64,000 nucleotides of DNA from NCBI RefSeq assembly GCF_003573695.1, contig NC_039363.1:152118826-152182825 (forward strand). Reading direction: 5' to 3'. The translations under genes were made by a program, and so were the position numbers. Positions within the stretch are counted from its first letter, which is position 1, and each line of letters begins with the position of its first letter. This DNA comes from Papaver somniferum (lineage: Eukaryota > Streptophyta > Magnoliopsida > Ranunculales > Papaveraceae). Positions 41,370 through 53,100 of this stretch are shown here, in pieces. Below the pieces are notes generated by a model. It saw only the letters and a list, made by a program, of their open reading frames with translations, did no database searches and was not told where the DNA came from.

Positions 41370-43242
41370 TAAGGTTTACTAATTCCATTGGGTTGATTAT
41401 ATAGTCCAATAACTAAGTCTTATGAATATCTACAAATATCTACAACTTTGTAGAAGAAGCCAAATGCTAACTCAGACCATAAGGGGTCCAAAACATCAAA
41501 TTAGGAATACATGGCACTAAGCCCAAGTCCAACAACCCGGCCCATTAATCTAAGGCCTGGTCTCTGGGTCAACTGACGGTCTATGACGGTCAAAGTTTGG
41601 TCAGAAGGAGTCTACTAACAGTCAACGTCTAAGCCTAAGTCAAAGTCCAAGGTCAAGTCCGGTCCACTGGGTCTATCCAAGTCAACCGATTCAACTCAGG
41701 TTAACAAGGGTTAACTCGACTCAGTCAGATAACTGAGTCAAGCGAGTCAAATCATACAACAATCTGGCGGGCAGAGAACACAAGGCATGAGTTATTGCTC
41801 AAGCCAAACACAGTTACAACATCCTTTCCCAACTAATCTAATTTCTAGAGCTACAACTCAGTACAACTTCGACATACTCCTAATTTATATTAACATTGCT
41901 AACCAAATTCAGTGTCTACCAAATTATCATAACATAATCATTCAAAACAATTTCCGTAATACATTTACAATAATAAACTTAGCTTTACCTGCAACTACAG
42001 CTTTAAGCTTCCACTAATGATATTCAACACAACACATTCGTCTAATTTCTTTTCATTTCTTCTCAGCAACAACAACTAACTCTAATAATCTATAACCCAA
42101 GCTACAGTTACAACTCCACATTCATTCTCGAACCTGCAATAACTCCTTTCATCTCTAGTTCTTTTCATTCCAGTTCATCTCAACTTAACTCTCATCTCAT
42201 AAACATTTATTCAACCCAAAAATTAGACATCTTCACATACACAGAAAAACACCATTCTATTCAGGGATTTAGCAACTCAACATATGCCTACGAATTAACC
42301 AACCACATCTTGTACCATTAACCCAACCAGTGCACCCGTAACACTTCTACACCTCAATTTACAATTCTTATAGAACCTGCAGCACAACACCACATCTCAT
42401 TCCACATAGTTCATCTTCCTTGCCTGTAACTCATGTCATGTAACTCATGTCAACTACCCATTCCCTGTTATTCAAGATATATCCTAAACATCTACATCGC
42501 TGATTCCTACTCATTAAATCCATCTCAAATCATTGTATATGTACAAATCCATAAATTCAACAACAGAACTACATAACTTAACAAAGTTCATAGAAAAGAA
42601 CAATTACCTCAAAGCTTCACTGAACTGGAATCAATCCTCGAATCAACACCACCAATTCTTAATTAAACCCTAATTCAAAAATTAGGGAAGGACAGAAACC
42701 ATAATTTCAGTTCACCACCATACAGCCCCAAAACATCCAATTAACCCCAATTCATCCAACTACACTTCAATTAAGAATAAACCCATCACTAATTCAATCC
42801 CCTTAACATCAATTTGATCTTCTAATTCTTCATTTGAATTTCCAACTCAAACCCTAATTCACAGAGACATAATCCATCACCTGAAACTTGATACGACCCA
42901 TATTTTCTACATTACTCCTCTTCTCTGAAACCTAATCTTCAATTATCATCTCCAATCAAGACTACCAATTAACATAAATCCTAATTCTTCAATCTTCATT
43001 AATACCACTTCAGAACTACTATTAAACACCAACCCCCTTTGTTCTTCATCACAACTACTCAAATCCTCTTTTAGTTAATCACTTCCTTCATCATTTCATC
43101 CCACAGAAACCCTAGCTTTTAAACAACAGTAGCCACTTTATCTTCTTTATCTCGTGTTCAATCAATCATAACATCAACACCTTCTGTTCAATCTGTTCTC
43201 GCTCAACAATTAAATCTCTCAAACCTCACTCTCAAACTTCGG

Positions 43243-43360
43243 CAGCAGGAGGCAGGAAGAGAGAAGAAGAAAGAAGAATAAAAGAGAATAACAGAAAAAA
43301 ATAGAACGAAGAAGAAGAAAGAGAGAATACGAGAGAAAGAGAAAGATAAAGAGTCGAGTT
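43243..43360. repeat. Purine-rich tract (GA/GAA), about 115 bp
   Basis: The plus strand is almost only G and A, from GCAGGAGGCAGG to AAAGATAAAGAG. On the minus strand it is CT-rich, like many plant 5' leaders. ORFs rich in Phe/Leu/Ser here are composition artefacts. Confidence 0.7.
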
Positions 43361-43766
43361 CTTCTCGACACGTTTCTGGTGATAAGGCCAGCGACCAAAG
43401 ATAAAGGCACCTTCCCAAACGATAAGGGAAACCAGACGGTTTAAAAGAAAATGACTTATTTGTCCTTCATACAAAACTGATAAAATCTTCTTCATCCGAT
43501 ATCCGATTGACATGTTCGAACAGCCCATTGCGCATAGATTTTCGATACTTATTCAATGGTAATATTTTCGTATTTAAATTATTGTTAGATTAATTTCTAT
43601 TAATTAACGTCCGTATAAAATTAATCGAGTTATTATCGGCTAAATCTTCTCTTGATCATCGTTAGACCAGTCAAATAGCGTTGACAAGCTTTATGGTATT
43701 TATAAAATCTCCGCCAAAAAAAACAATCAGGAATTTCCGATAGTTGTTTCAGACAATCACACTAAT

Positions 43767-44118
43767 GTGAAAAATAAGGAAGTCCTTAGAACGAGAAAAT
43801 CTTATGAAAATATCATTGAAAGAATTAAACAAGATTTATCTATCTATGAGAATTCTCACATTAGTACAGTTTCTCCACATGATCATATCTCTAGAGTTAG
43901 AAAAGATCATCGTCTCGGGAGAAATTATTTCGGGCAGAAATTCCCAAAGAGAAACATGAACTATGTTTCTGATATTCACTATAAGATGGAAAAAGCTTAC
44001 TCCGATGCAACTTAGTTGTATCAAAATTGTGCATTATCATCCTTTTCGTGCTCATAATCTTGGATGGGAAAGGCACAATAAAACAGGAGAACATATTTTT
44101 TGTGTAGTTGTTTATTAG
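43767..44118 (+). pseudogene. Unknown gene fragment with a frame change
   Basis: Frame 43767-44015 has a basic, helical start (RTRKSYENIIERIKQDL) and an RKDHRLGRNYFGQKF segment. After about 43985 another frame stays open to the TAG at 44116-44118 and reads VHYHPFRAHNLGWERHNKTG, which looks coding. I do not recognise it. It lies between the LTR-like segment and the right inverted-repeat arm. Confidence 0.35.
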
Positions 44119-44406
44119 AAAATTTTTGTGACACTATGTGGGTAGCTGTGAATCCATGGTTGTATGAAAATGTTAATGTTTAACATGATCTTCCAAAAAG
44201 AGGTTTTATTTAGAATTTTCGAATTTTAATAAACCTTCCAGCTTGAGAAATTTGGACTAAGGAAACGAAATATATTCCTTTATATTTTCGGATTCTCCAG
44301 AGGTCTTTTGGTCCGAAAGTTGTCTCTTTTAAAAGGAGAAACTTTCTTTTAACTGTATTCGGAACCCCTGATCAATCCTTTTATATTTATTTATTCATAA
44401 CCGATC

Positions 44407-44538
44407 ATGCCTCCAATAACTCGCAGTGTCTCAAAGGCTAATAAGGAGGAAGCTCAAAAGGTTAAGGATTGTCAAGTGAATATTAGAATGAGTAGAGATA
44501 TTGAAGCACATAATTACAACCCATGTGCAAGGAAATAG
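44407..44538 (+). CDS. Short hypothetical ORF, 43 aa
   Basis: It starts MPPITRSVSKANKEEAQKVK and ends NPCARK. It is charged and has no known motif. It may be the N-terminus of a lost longer protein. Low confidence. Confidence 0.25.
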   Translation: MPPITRSVSKANKEEAQKVKDCQVNIRMSRDIEAHNYNPCARK

Positions 44539-44634
44539 GCAATATTTCTAAGATGGGCTAGCAAATGGGTTCGCCGTTTAGTTCTAGTTTTATTTTTACT
44601 AGTTTGATAATGGTTTATTTATCTTGAATGTTGA

Positions 44635-45930
44635 GCTGAGATAAGACCGTAGTATTACGCCTATGTTTTTGCTGGTCAACTAAATCCATTATATACGCGA
44701 TCGAGATGAAGTTCAAACGTTTCATGTTTTCCGGTAACACGGATAAAATTATGTTTCAAGAAGCGAGAGATGGGTCATGTGTTTAATTGATTATCATTGT
44801 ATTTGTATCATGTTCACCATTTTCTAAATTCTTCTGCTAACACGGATAAAATTATGTTACAAGAAGCAAGAGATGCGTCAATTGTTTAATTGAATATCAT
44901 TGTATTTGCATCATGTTCACCATGTTCTAAACTCATCCTCTAGGGTTACTTTACTTGAAGTCATCGGTCAAGTTAGATTATAGTTTCAACCATACATCCA
45001 CCTTGTCCCTGAGGATCAACCTGTATTTGCACCGCACACAATAGTGTGTAAACCTACTTTACTTGAACATCTAATACATAAAGCAAGAGCTGCGTCAATT
45101 ATGAAGTTGAATATCATTGTATTTGCATCATGTTCACCATGTTCTAAACTCATCTGCTAGGGTTTAACTTGCAAGACCTTTAGCCATGTATTAAGTTAAT
45201 TCATGTTCATGTTCCTGTTTTTTTCTTTTTTTTTTATCGTTCAAAAAGATAGATTAAAAGGCACACAAGCCGTGTACGAGCGTATACAACTAAAGGAAAA
45301 ACTGCCCACAAAAGAAGCAACAAAACAAAAACACAACTAAATCAAAGTTGCAAACAACAAGAAAAGACCACAGTCTATTAGCGGAACGATAAAAATCACT
45401 TCCTATTGACAATGAGCAAACTCGTCAGCATCTTCTATAATTAAGTCATTATGATTTCTTGCGAGATCTCTAAACACTTCTTCACGATTAGTATTTAGAG
45501 GTAGAAAATCTTAGCCCCATAAAGAACCATGGTCCATTAGTTTATCTCCCAATATTTCGTTAGGAATTTTAGTTTTAGGAAGTTTTTTATTTTTTGTACT
45601 TGCAAGAGCACCAGTTGTAGTAAGATCATAAGTTCAAATCGGCGCTCCCGTATGACTTGTCGCTGCTTAGCACCTAACCACTTGAGAAGAAGACATCAGG
45701 CTTAAGTTACTGAAGATGACGAGATCACTATTATGTAAAGCCCACTGTTACTCCCATACAAAATATGTCAATCCCACTGTTTCGCAAACGGATTGCAACT
45801 AGAGCGCAAGCGTTTTGCAATGGGTATGTGAATAATATTAACGTAAATGGTTTAAGAAATCTAAAAGCAATAGAAGAAACAATCACTTAGAGGTAGATGG
45901 CGGAAGCACCCGGCTTATATATCTTAGAGT
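44635..45930 (-). repeat. Right arm of large imperfect inverted repeat, with internal duplication and LN3
   Basis: It is inverted relative to 38010-38785. The segment with GAATATCATTGTATTTGCATC and CATGTTCACCATG occurs three times (near 44800, 44908 and 45114), so this arm was partly duplicated. A LINE fragment splits it at about 45219-45640. Confidence 0.6.
45219..45640 (-). mobile_element. LN3, 5'-truncated LINE fragment
   Basis: The minus strand ends in an A run (T run at 45219-45238) preceded by CTTTTTGAACGAT, like other plant LINE tails. A coding end, NREEVFRDLARNHNDLIIED... to a TAG at 45403-45405, fits an ORF2 C-terminus. The 5' boundary and TSD were not found. Confidence 0.45.
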
Positions 45931-46614
45931 GACTTACTGGAAAAAAAAATTCTATGTTACAGACCCTAACCCTGCTACTGCAATTAAGAACCCAGACTAA
46001 CCAGACTTGTTCTCGTAAGAGTTTCTCCCGACTTAACGGTTGAAAGAAGAATAAGGTTTTTGACTTGATTGACTAACATTTATAAACGTATCCGAGAATG
46101 CCGCTTGGTGCGAAATCTAAATCCATAAGAATTTGGGATCCTATTATAGAGAAGTTTGAAGGGAGACTTTCAGTTTGGACTTTGGATGCGTATTTCATTA
46201 TCGAGGGAAAGTAAGTTAGATCTTTTTAAGTGCATTTAATCTTCTAAACACTATATATATTTTCATTAACCTTAAAGAGCCTAAAAATAGGCAGGCATTA
46301 CACAAAGATGAGACTGTTGGCCAGAAACCCATTACAACTAAACTTTTATTTTGTAGGGATTCTTATCCCACGTCTAAATCACACAAATTCACATTAATAC
46401 TTCCTAGCTAAATGTTAGGCTTAACCCTATGACCAAATCATGAAGCATATTATTCACCCAAAATATTTATTACTAAAACACAATAATTTGGAATATAGAC
46501 TGAATACATATTCTTGAACCTATTTTATTGAATCGAAAAAAAGACATTCATGTACTGTGAAATAAAACAGAAGGAAAAGACATAAAATAGTTCACTACAT
46601 GACGCTTGAACACC
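45931..46614. other. Intergenic
   Basis: No gene is seen. AT-rich sequence with no motif I recognise. Confidence 0.4.
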
Positions 46615-47137
46615 TAATGATATTTGGTGAATGGCCAGGTACTTTCTGCCAAGAGACGATAGCAATCCTCATGCAAAAACTCATTGCCGTATTTCAATTC
46701 GTATTGGATGCGACCCAAAGAGTATTGGAAAAACAATTTATTTATAAGTTGAAGGTTTTTTAATAAAAATAACCAGGTATATGAATAGGAGAGGCCTTTT
46801 GATTGAGAAACTTACTCTCGACATATCAGATTCGTTGGGAAAAGCGTGGGCACGAGCTTCCAATTCGTCTTTCAGCGCTACGCATTCATTGAGTAGGAAA
46901 TCGTATCTTTCTCTAATGCCCTGGAGCGTCCTTCCATAGCGATTTCCGTTTAGTGCTTTGAAAATCATAAACACACATTCCCACAATCATTGGATGTTTG
47001 ATCCATGTTAAGGTGAGGATATCCCGTTTCGTCGTGGTTACTGGGCCAATATTATCTTTCAAAGTCGTGCTTCGTGAACGTGATGTGTGATCTAAAAATA
47101 ACAACATCCTCTTGATTATTTAATGTAGTTTGAGCCA
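46615..47137 (-). pseudogene. Coiled-coil gene relative, probably broken
   Basis: An ATG at 47135-47137 (MAQTTLNNQED...) lies 83 bp after a TATA box, but the frame stops after about 28 codons. The best coding piece is in 46738-46986: RERYDFLLNECVALKDELEARA, which resembles the helical parts of the 48619-49310 gene and is followed by a GTAAGT donor near 46807. A further open stretch at 46617-46745 (ELKYGNEFLHEDCYRLL...) could be a last exon, but I see no good acceptor. Function is unknown. Confidence 0.35.
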
Positions 47138-47219
47138 TTTTTGGTGTTTGACATTGATGAGTGACAGATTTGAGAAGATTGAAAGTGATGGGTGGATAAC
47201 TTTGAAAGGGATAGGTCTT

Positions 47220-47227
47220 CTTTTATA
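47220..47227 (-). promoter_or_regulatory. TATA box upstream of 46615-47137
   Basis: TATAAAAG on the minus strand, 83 bp before the ATG. Confidence 0.45.
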
Positions 47228-47371
47228 GGAAAAGAAAACCCAATGGCTACTTTTAGAAAAAATTCGTTACTTGTTTAAACAAAAAGCATTAACTGCTCCT
47301 ATGAGTCAAACGTACTGTTAATTTTTAAAATGTTGTAATAACTGCATCTAGTAAACAAAACACTGAGAACA

Positions 47372-47870
47372 TGACGCACTCTCCTATGAAGAATATATAT
47401 AAGAAAAATCCTTTGCATTCGAACCGGCGCCCCAAGTCAGCAGGTCATAAAGCAGTTACCTGACAAAAATGTTGGGAAGGGGCAAAGGTGAAAGTGAAAA
47501 AGCATGCGTAACGTTTTCCACTTCCAAAGGAGAGATGATACAGCTACCGACACTCTGTCCCGAGATTCATCCCGATAGGGGATCTGATGGACGAAAACAA
47601 AGGCTCTCAACATTGGGATTAGGAAGGTTGAATGTGGGTCCCACCGTTGTATCTGTTGCGGGATTAAGCTCGGGAGCAAGTGTCGGTCAACATAGCATTT
47701 TCGCTTCCTAAGATGTAACATTTTCGAAAAATGTTGACCAAAATCGGCATGATACATGGAGTGGGGAAGGTGTGTGGCCGCGGGGTTTCAATAACATTTT
47801 CGAAGAAAACGTTACACCTGCTTCTTAAACTACTCCACTTCCCAGGACTTAACAAATCTTGGCTAGTAGT
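47372..47870. repeat. Upstream block duplicated at 55826-56155, with tRNA-like B box
   Basis: It shares ATGACGCACTC..CTATGAAGAATA, CGAACCGGCGCCCCAAGTCA, CATAAAGCAGTTACCTG and AAAATGTTGGGAAGG with 55826-56155. The minus strand contains GGTTCGAATGC, one base from the pol III B-box consensus. It lies upstream of the minus-strand gene relative at 46615-47137. Confidence 0.7.
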
Positions 47871-48618
47871 AGTAATATGGACAATCTTCTTAGGCATATT
47901 TAGCCGCCTAAGTGTTTGTCTGGACTTGCAAATCCTAAATTATTCTTAGAACCCTAAAATATCAAAGGAGTATCTTTAACAATTCGAAATAAAAATGAAT
48001 TAATGGCTTCCATGATTAAAAATGGTAATTTTTACGAACCATCGAGTTCCTATCTAGCACGATTTCCATAATAATTTGGTTAAACAGTTCGGAAACACTA
48101 AAAACGATATTGACATGATTTTTTTGGGAAAATTCTTTGACGGTGTTAATAAAACAGGGTGTAAACAAATTAATTAGGTTTGAACTCTGATGAGTGATGG
48201 TGCCAAGTTTGCTCATTAAAAAAAGGCATATTCAACCATACTGATGCGAGGGTTCCATCCCCGTTTAACCAACGTGAAAGCTTATTTTGTCATGGGGGTG
48301 AAGATTCGAGCTATAGTAAGTCGGCATGGTTTGAAATGGACGACCTTGTCGACTCTGTATAAATTTCTAGTAGTATAATCATGGTTTTAAATCTTCTCAA
48401 TTTTTAGAGCATTTTCCAGTGATATTCATTTACTTGAGTAAGGTATTTGTAACAAGCAACAAAAACCTAAACTTTTCTTTGCAGGGGGTACTTAATATTC
48501 ATCTGCATTCTTCACAATTTTCAGTGATGAACACATGTTGCTCTTAACCGATAGAAAGATAATCAAGATTTACCAAAAATAAAAGATACAAAGGGTATAA
48601 TGGTGAAATACAAGTTTT
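47871..48618. other. Intergenic
   Basis: No gene is seen. A 40-bp stretch at 48414-48455 (AGTGATATTCATTTACTTGA) recurs at 57657-57695. Confidence 0.4.
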
Positions 48619-49310
48619 TCAATCAGATTCCTCGGATGACTGATCACTGTCACTAAGGATCGACTTCCCTCTACCTGTATCAACGCCAACGGTGCTGGAA
48701 ACATATCCACGACTGCTGGCGCCGATTTCAGAAAAATAAGGAGTGAGAGATTCGGTCAAAGCAAGATGCTCACGAGCATTCTTAAGCTGGACAATTTTAT
48801 CCTCCAGAAGGTTTTCATTTAGCTCAAGCTTCCTACATTTGGCGCTAAGATTTGCAACCTGACGATTTAAACTCGAGTTGTTGGATCTTTCAATCTCAAG
48901 CCTTGCTGCTAACATCCACCGTGCAGAAGGAGCTTCATCGGCTTTCTTCCGGAGACGCTTTGAAAAATTAACCCCTATAACAAATTCGTTCATAAACTGA
49001 CAAAGATAATTCGCTAATCAGTTAAAGTGGCTAATAATGGGAGAAACACAGACGACACAAGAAAGGCTTAGAATGGAGAAATTCTTACCGAGACAAGTTT
49101 CGATGCCATTCGATTCTCTACCTCAGAAAGCCTAGAGAAGGAGGGTGATGGATCAGTCGAGTGGCAAGAAGCTAGTACACATTTTAGGGAGGCTGCACCA
49201 TCTGAATCGCTATGCCCGCTCCAAGAAGACTGACTCGCACAGAAACCAGAATAATTGGGAACCTTAGACGAAGATACAACATCCCTTTTCCTTTTGGGAA
49301 GAAGCATCAT
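48619..49310 (-). CDS. Two-exon coiled-coil protein of the plant putative-transposon-protein type
   Basis: Exon 1 is 49089-49310 and exon 2 is 48619-48996, joined in phase 0 across a 92-bp intron (GTAAGAATT donor, TTTGTCAG acceptor), giving 199 residues. The start is basic (LPKRKRD) and Ser-rich. From residue 75 the exon-2 part (MNEFVIGVNFSKRLRKKAD) leads into a coiled coil (about 105-150: LEIERSNNSSLNRQVANL, KLELNENLLEDKIVQL). The tail is acidic (SDSDQSSEESD). The pseudogene at 53119-53407 has a clear relative of exon 2. Such coiled-coil tails occur in plant proteins that start with a Transposase_28-like domain, which is absent here, so this may be a 5'-truncated copy. A TATA motif sits only 4 bp before the ATG, so the true start is doubtful. 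Confidence 0.6.
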
Positions 49311-49314
49311 GCCC

Positions 49315-49322
49315 TATTTATA
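49315..49322 (-). promoter_or_regulatory. TATA motif abutting the 49310 start codon
   Basis: TATAAATA on the minus strand ends 4 bp before the ATG. Transcription from it would normally start downstream of that ATG. Confidence 0.4.
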
Positions 49323-51856
49323 TGCACAACACTTCAATTTGTCACTAAACAGGGACCCACACAGTAAAACGTGTTTATTGGTTACTCAATACGGTCCCAC
49401 CCACTAAAACGCGCTTTTCCTTTTCTAACTCAATTCATCCAATTGTAACTCAATACGGTCCCATTCAATAAACACAAAATTGGTTAAAAAGACTAAAATC
49501 AATAATTCCTGGGTGAAAAAGACATGTAAAATTTGATATTGTTTAAATGGACAAGAATGTAAAAATAGCCAGGATGTAAACAGTTTCATCTTATCCATTT
49601 TGAAATACTTTTTCTAATTTTTAATTTACATCAGGATGCATCCAGTTTCATCCTCGCTCTTTTTTAAGTTTAAGTCAGGATGAATCCGGTTTCTTTCTTG
49701 CTATTTTTTTGGTGTCCATTTCACCCATACTGATTTTTACTCGTTCATTTGAACCATGTTTTAAAAATATTTGGACAAATGACCCATTTTCCGTTCAATA
49801 AAGCTGTGTAAAAGTAAATCAACTTTGTCTTATTTTATTTATTTTTACTAAAGGAAGTGAATTAATGAAGATTAAAAAGTAAATTCAACAGTGCCTCATA
49901 CATAAGAGGACTTATCCAACAAAAGACGAACCTTCAAACATCGCCTCGAAAATGCATACGAGGACTTACAAACGATGACCACAACCTTTAAAAAACGCCT
50001 CAGACCACAGACGCGTACTTCATAAATGCATACGAGAATAATTTTTTTTTATCATTAACACACGGGATTAACTATAACGTAATGTGGTTAGAAAAAGAAG
50101 ACACGTGGTGAAATATAATCAGTCCGAACAGGAGACATGAAATTGTTAGGGTCCGGTTCCATAGGAGATATTTATCCATAGGAAATATTTATCTCCCGCT
50201 TCACAATAATAGGGTCCGGTTCCAGGTAGTATGGTACCCGGGAAGAACCGGCCCAAAATCATGTTATCGGTCCTAATCCTTAACATCTTTCAGGTTCCGA
50301 CGGCACAGTATGTTCGGTTAGCTAATCGAACGGCCAATATCGTTTTCTGGTCAAAACAACTCCTCCTTGCACTATTCCAGTCAAAAGCTCTCACAAAGGC
50401 TGGCTATAAATATTAGTTAAAAAGTCTTGTTGTTACTAATAAACTTTCTTCTCTCCTTGTGTCTCATTGTTCACTCCGCCTAACCAAGCTCAGTTCTGTG
50501 ATCTTAGTGGATTGCTCGATTTGGTCCTTTCCGGAACCAAATCGAGCAAGCTTAATCAAGCTTTCTTAATGTATACCGTTTAATGGAACTAGTATTTCAT
50601 TGTCATTTTCTGTCTTTTCATTCCCTTTTTGTGTGGTTGGGTTGGTGCTGGTTGGCTTCCTTCATGTTGATCATTGGGTATTTTATGGTGTATTGACGCC
50701 TTTTTTGCCGTTTCTCATGATGTCTATAGTATCATTTATTTTCATTATCACTGGTTTCTTTTTCGGTAACCGTTGAATCTGATGTTGGCGATGTTATTGA
50801 AAGCAGTGCATCATGTTGGAACGATTGGGGTTGGATGGTGGTGTATTTCTTTTAATATATTTTGTAGCATTGATCTGCTACTGTCTTTTGTTTTTTTGGA
50901 TTTGTGGTACTGTTGCTTTATTCAGAAATATATTGTTGGGAGTGTAGCAAAAAAAAAAAAAAAAAGCTGGAAGGTAATGGTTCTCCAACTACTCGGGATA
51001 AAAAGATATTAAAATCAAAAAAAACCTTTCGCTGTCTTGGTTAGAGGGATGGTATGGATGATACCGATTTAAAAGAAACAAAAAAGAATTGCTACAGGTA
51101 ATAGTTTGACGTTGGTTAGATTTATTTTTTATTTACCAATCCTCGTATCTTTTTCGTCTCAATATTACTTATGGATATCCGGTTGTTGTACTGTCTCTAG
51201 GAGCGCTGTTGTAGTGTCTCTATCCTGTGAGTTGATATTTGCAGCTAGGTTTTTTTAAGGTTAATCGGCAGCGGGTGGTTGCTGCGGATAGATGGTGGGT
51301 CAAACCTCTCTGGTATTTTGTATTTTGGGTAGATTTTGGTTAGTACCTTTTTTTTGATCATGTCAATGTAACCTGCTCTTCGAGCTTCTGTTGTAATATT
51401 AATGATACCTTTGTCTTCCTATGTTCTTAATTGAATCTGATTTTTAGTATACTTTTTTATTTTGTTTAGATTGCAAGAGCTATTTATTGGGATTAGAGAA
51501 TGTACAAAAAAATACAAGAGAACAAAATAGAAAAGAGGACTAAACTACAGCCAAATAGACTCCCAGTTGAATTATGATCTTGCACGTCTTGTTCTTAATT
51601 AAAAAAAAAAACCTGTTTAACTCGGTTGCACAGTCATCCCTTCTCCATGGGTTATCTCGAGGGGTGCACAAAATAATAAAACCCAGACACGTTATTATAA
51701 ATTAACCATCTCTCATTTCGAAGAAGACCAAGTTTATTTGGTTGTGCCATTTACCTGATTTACTTACCGTGAATATAATACAAAATACAATCTTACGAAA
51801 TACAAAAAAATATGTATCTAGCTAAACTCGATTTCTTTAATCAAAGAAGCGAAGTC
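49323..51856. other. Intergenic with scattered repeats
   Basis: No gene is seen. It holds AGGATG..TCC.GTTTC-type short repeats at 49560-49700, the phrase GGGTCCGGTTCC twice (50148, 50211), a strong hairpin at 50512-50549, A runs at 50949 and 51600, and T-rich text at 51241-51420 that resembles a LINE 3' region. Confidence 0.4.
50512..50549. other. Perfect 14-bp inverted repeat (hairpin)
   Basis: TTGCTCGATTTGGT (50512-50525) and ACCAAATCGAGCAA (50536-50549) pair perfectly around a 10-base loop. No T run follows, and its role is unknown. Confidence 0.7.
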
Positions 51857-52024
51857 TTAATCTGCTTCTTGTAAAGAGCGATCAACCTCGCAATAAGCCC
51901 GACCAAGACTCTCAGCTTCACCGTCATCATCGGCATTGGGGTTGGCAGCATCTGCATCAGCAATAACAGCATGATTAGAACCCTCCCCAGCAATAATAGC
52001 ATGATTAGAGCCCTCCCCAACATC

Positions 52025-53100
52025 CATTGGAGATAGATGGATCTAGGATACTCTGTTGAAATATCTTTACCCAGCAGTTTATGCTATCTGTGGTTGTAAG
52101 GGAGCTGTTGTCGGGGAGGTAAGAGTAGTTGAAAATGGCAGCGTTAATTGGAATTTGAATATTTCTAGAAGAGTATATGATGCAGTCATTATTGAGCTAA
52201 CATCTTTATTTTCTTTACTTGACAATTTTACTTCTGGAAACATCTCGGATACGGATAGGAGGATTTGGTTAGGTGAAAAGTCAAATGGATATTTTAATGT
52301 AAGGTCTTGCTATCAATTGCTTTGTGAGTCCGCAACTCATCCCACAAGGTTCATTCCAAAGAAGAGGTTGTGGTCGAGTCAGTGGCCAACAAAAGTTAGT
52401 TTTTTTACGTGGGTTACCGGATTTGAAAATATTTCGACACAAGACATGATGGTCAGGAGGGGTTGGCTTTTCGAATGGGTAAACCATTGTTATTTTGTAT
52501 AAAAGACGAAGAGTCAGTTAATCACTTATTCATTGTAAAGTGGCATGGGCGGTGTTGGGCTTTTTCCTCAAGGAATGGTCGGTGAAGTAGGTTACACCTC
52601 CTGACTTCTTATCACTTGTTTGCTCTTGGCCTAGTAGGTGTAAAAAGTCAAGAAAATCTTTGGTGTTTCGTGTACTTCCAGCTGCAATTTCTTGGTGTCT
52701 TTGGAAAGAGAGGAACAATAGAGCCTTTCAAGATATCAGTAAGGCTTTTGATGGCATTATTGACTCAGTGAAGTTCACGGTGGCTTACTGGATGCATAAC
52801 AGAGGAGTATTTAAGGATGTTTCCTTGGATCAGTTTGGCATTTGCTGGAAAGAAGTGTTATTCCAACCTCCTTGAGTTTAGCTGAGACGGGTTTGGAAGT
52901 GTGTAGGGAGTTTTACTTGTATCTTTCTCCCTTCTTTGGTTGTGGTTTGTTGGATTTACTGCTGCGACAGTCGTTGTCTTCTTTGGCTTACGGCTTCTCT
53001 TTCTTTTTTGGTCGGTTTTCGTTTGAGTTCATACATCATGAACCAAATTTTCTACTTTCAATAAACGTTTAATTTACCGATCAAAAAGTCAAAAAAAAAA
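52025..53100 (+). mobile_element. LN2, 5'-truncated L1-type LINE
   Basis: It is flanked by an 18-bp duplication, AGAGCCCTCCCCAACATC, at 52007-52024 and 53101-53118. It ends in an A run after CCGATCAAAAAGTC. Only the ORF2 end is present. It lies antisense in the last exon of the pseudogene. Confidence 0.93.
52056..52875 (+). pseudogene. LN2 ORF2 C-terminus: zf-RVT region and tail
   Basis: Frame 52056-52502 has IWLGEKSNGYFNVRSCYQLL, then RLWSSQWPTKVSFFTW and MMVRRGW, the usual plant LINE segment around the zf-RVT finger. After a frame change, 52660-52875 has AISWCLWKERNNRAFQD, the common tail of such proteins. It has no RT or endonuclease because of 5' truncation. Confidence 0.75.

Larger units (their letters stand above)
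39812..43640 (-). repeat. Long LTR-like segment (Del/Tekay-like), right end uncertain
   Basis: The left end is set by the primer site. The segment has no gene, is interrupted by a MITE (40843-41369), is G-poor at about 41750-43200 and ends in a purine-rich tract near 43243-43360. No second copy is present to fix the right boundary, and no gag or pol follows the primer site on the left, where only about 1 kb remains before the inverted-repeat arm. Confidence 0.4.

Noticed and set aside
40897..41372. ORFs in the GC-rich segment
   Set aside because: They lie inside a TAA-flanked MITE and contain lysine runs from its A tracts.
43203..43528. Leu/Phe/Ser-rich membrane-like ORFs
   Set aside because: Three overlapping minus frames all arise from the complement of the purine-rich tract.
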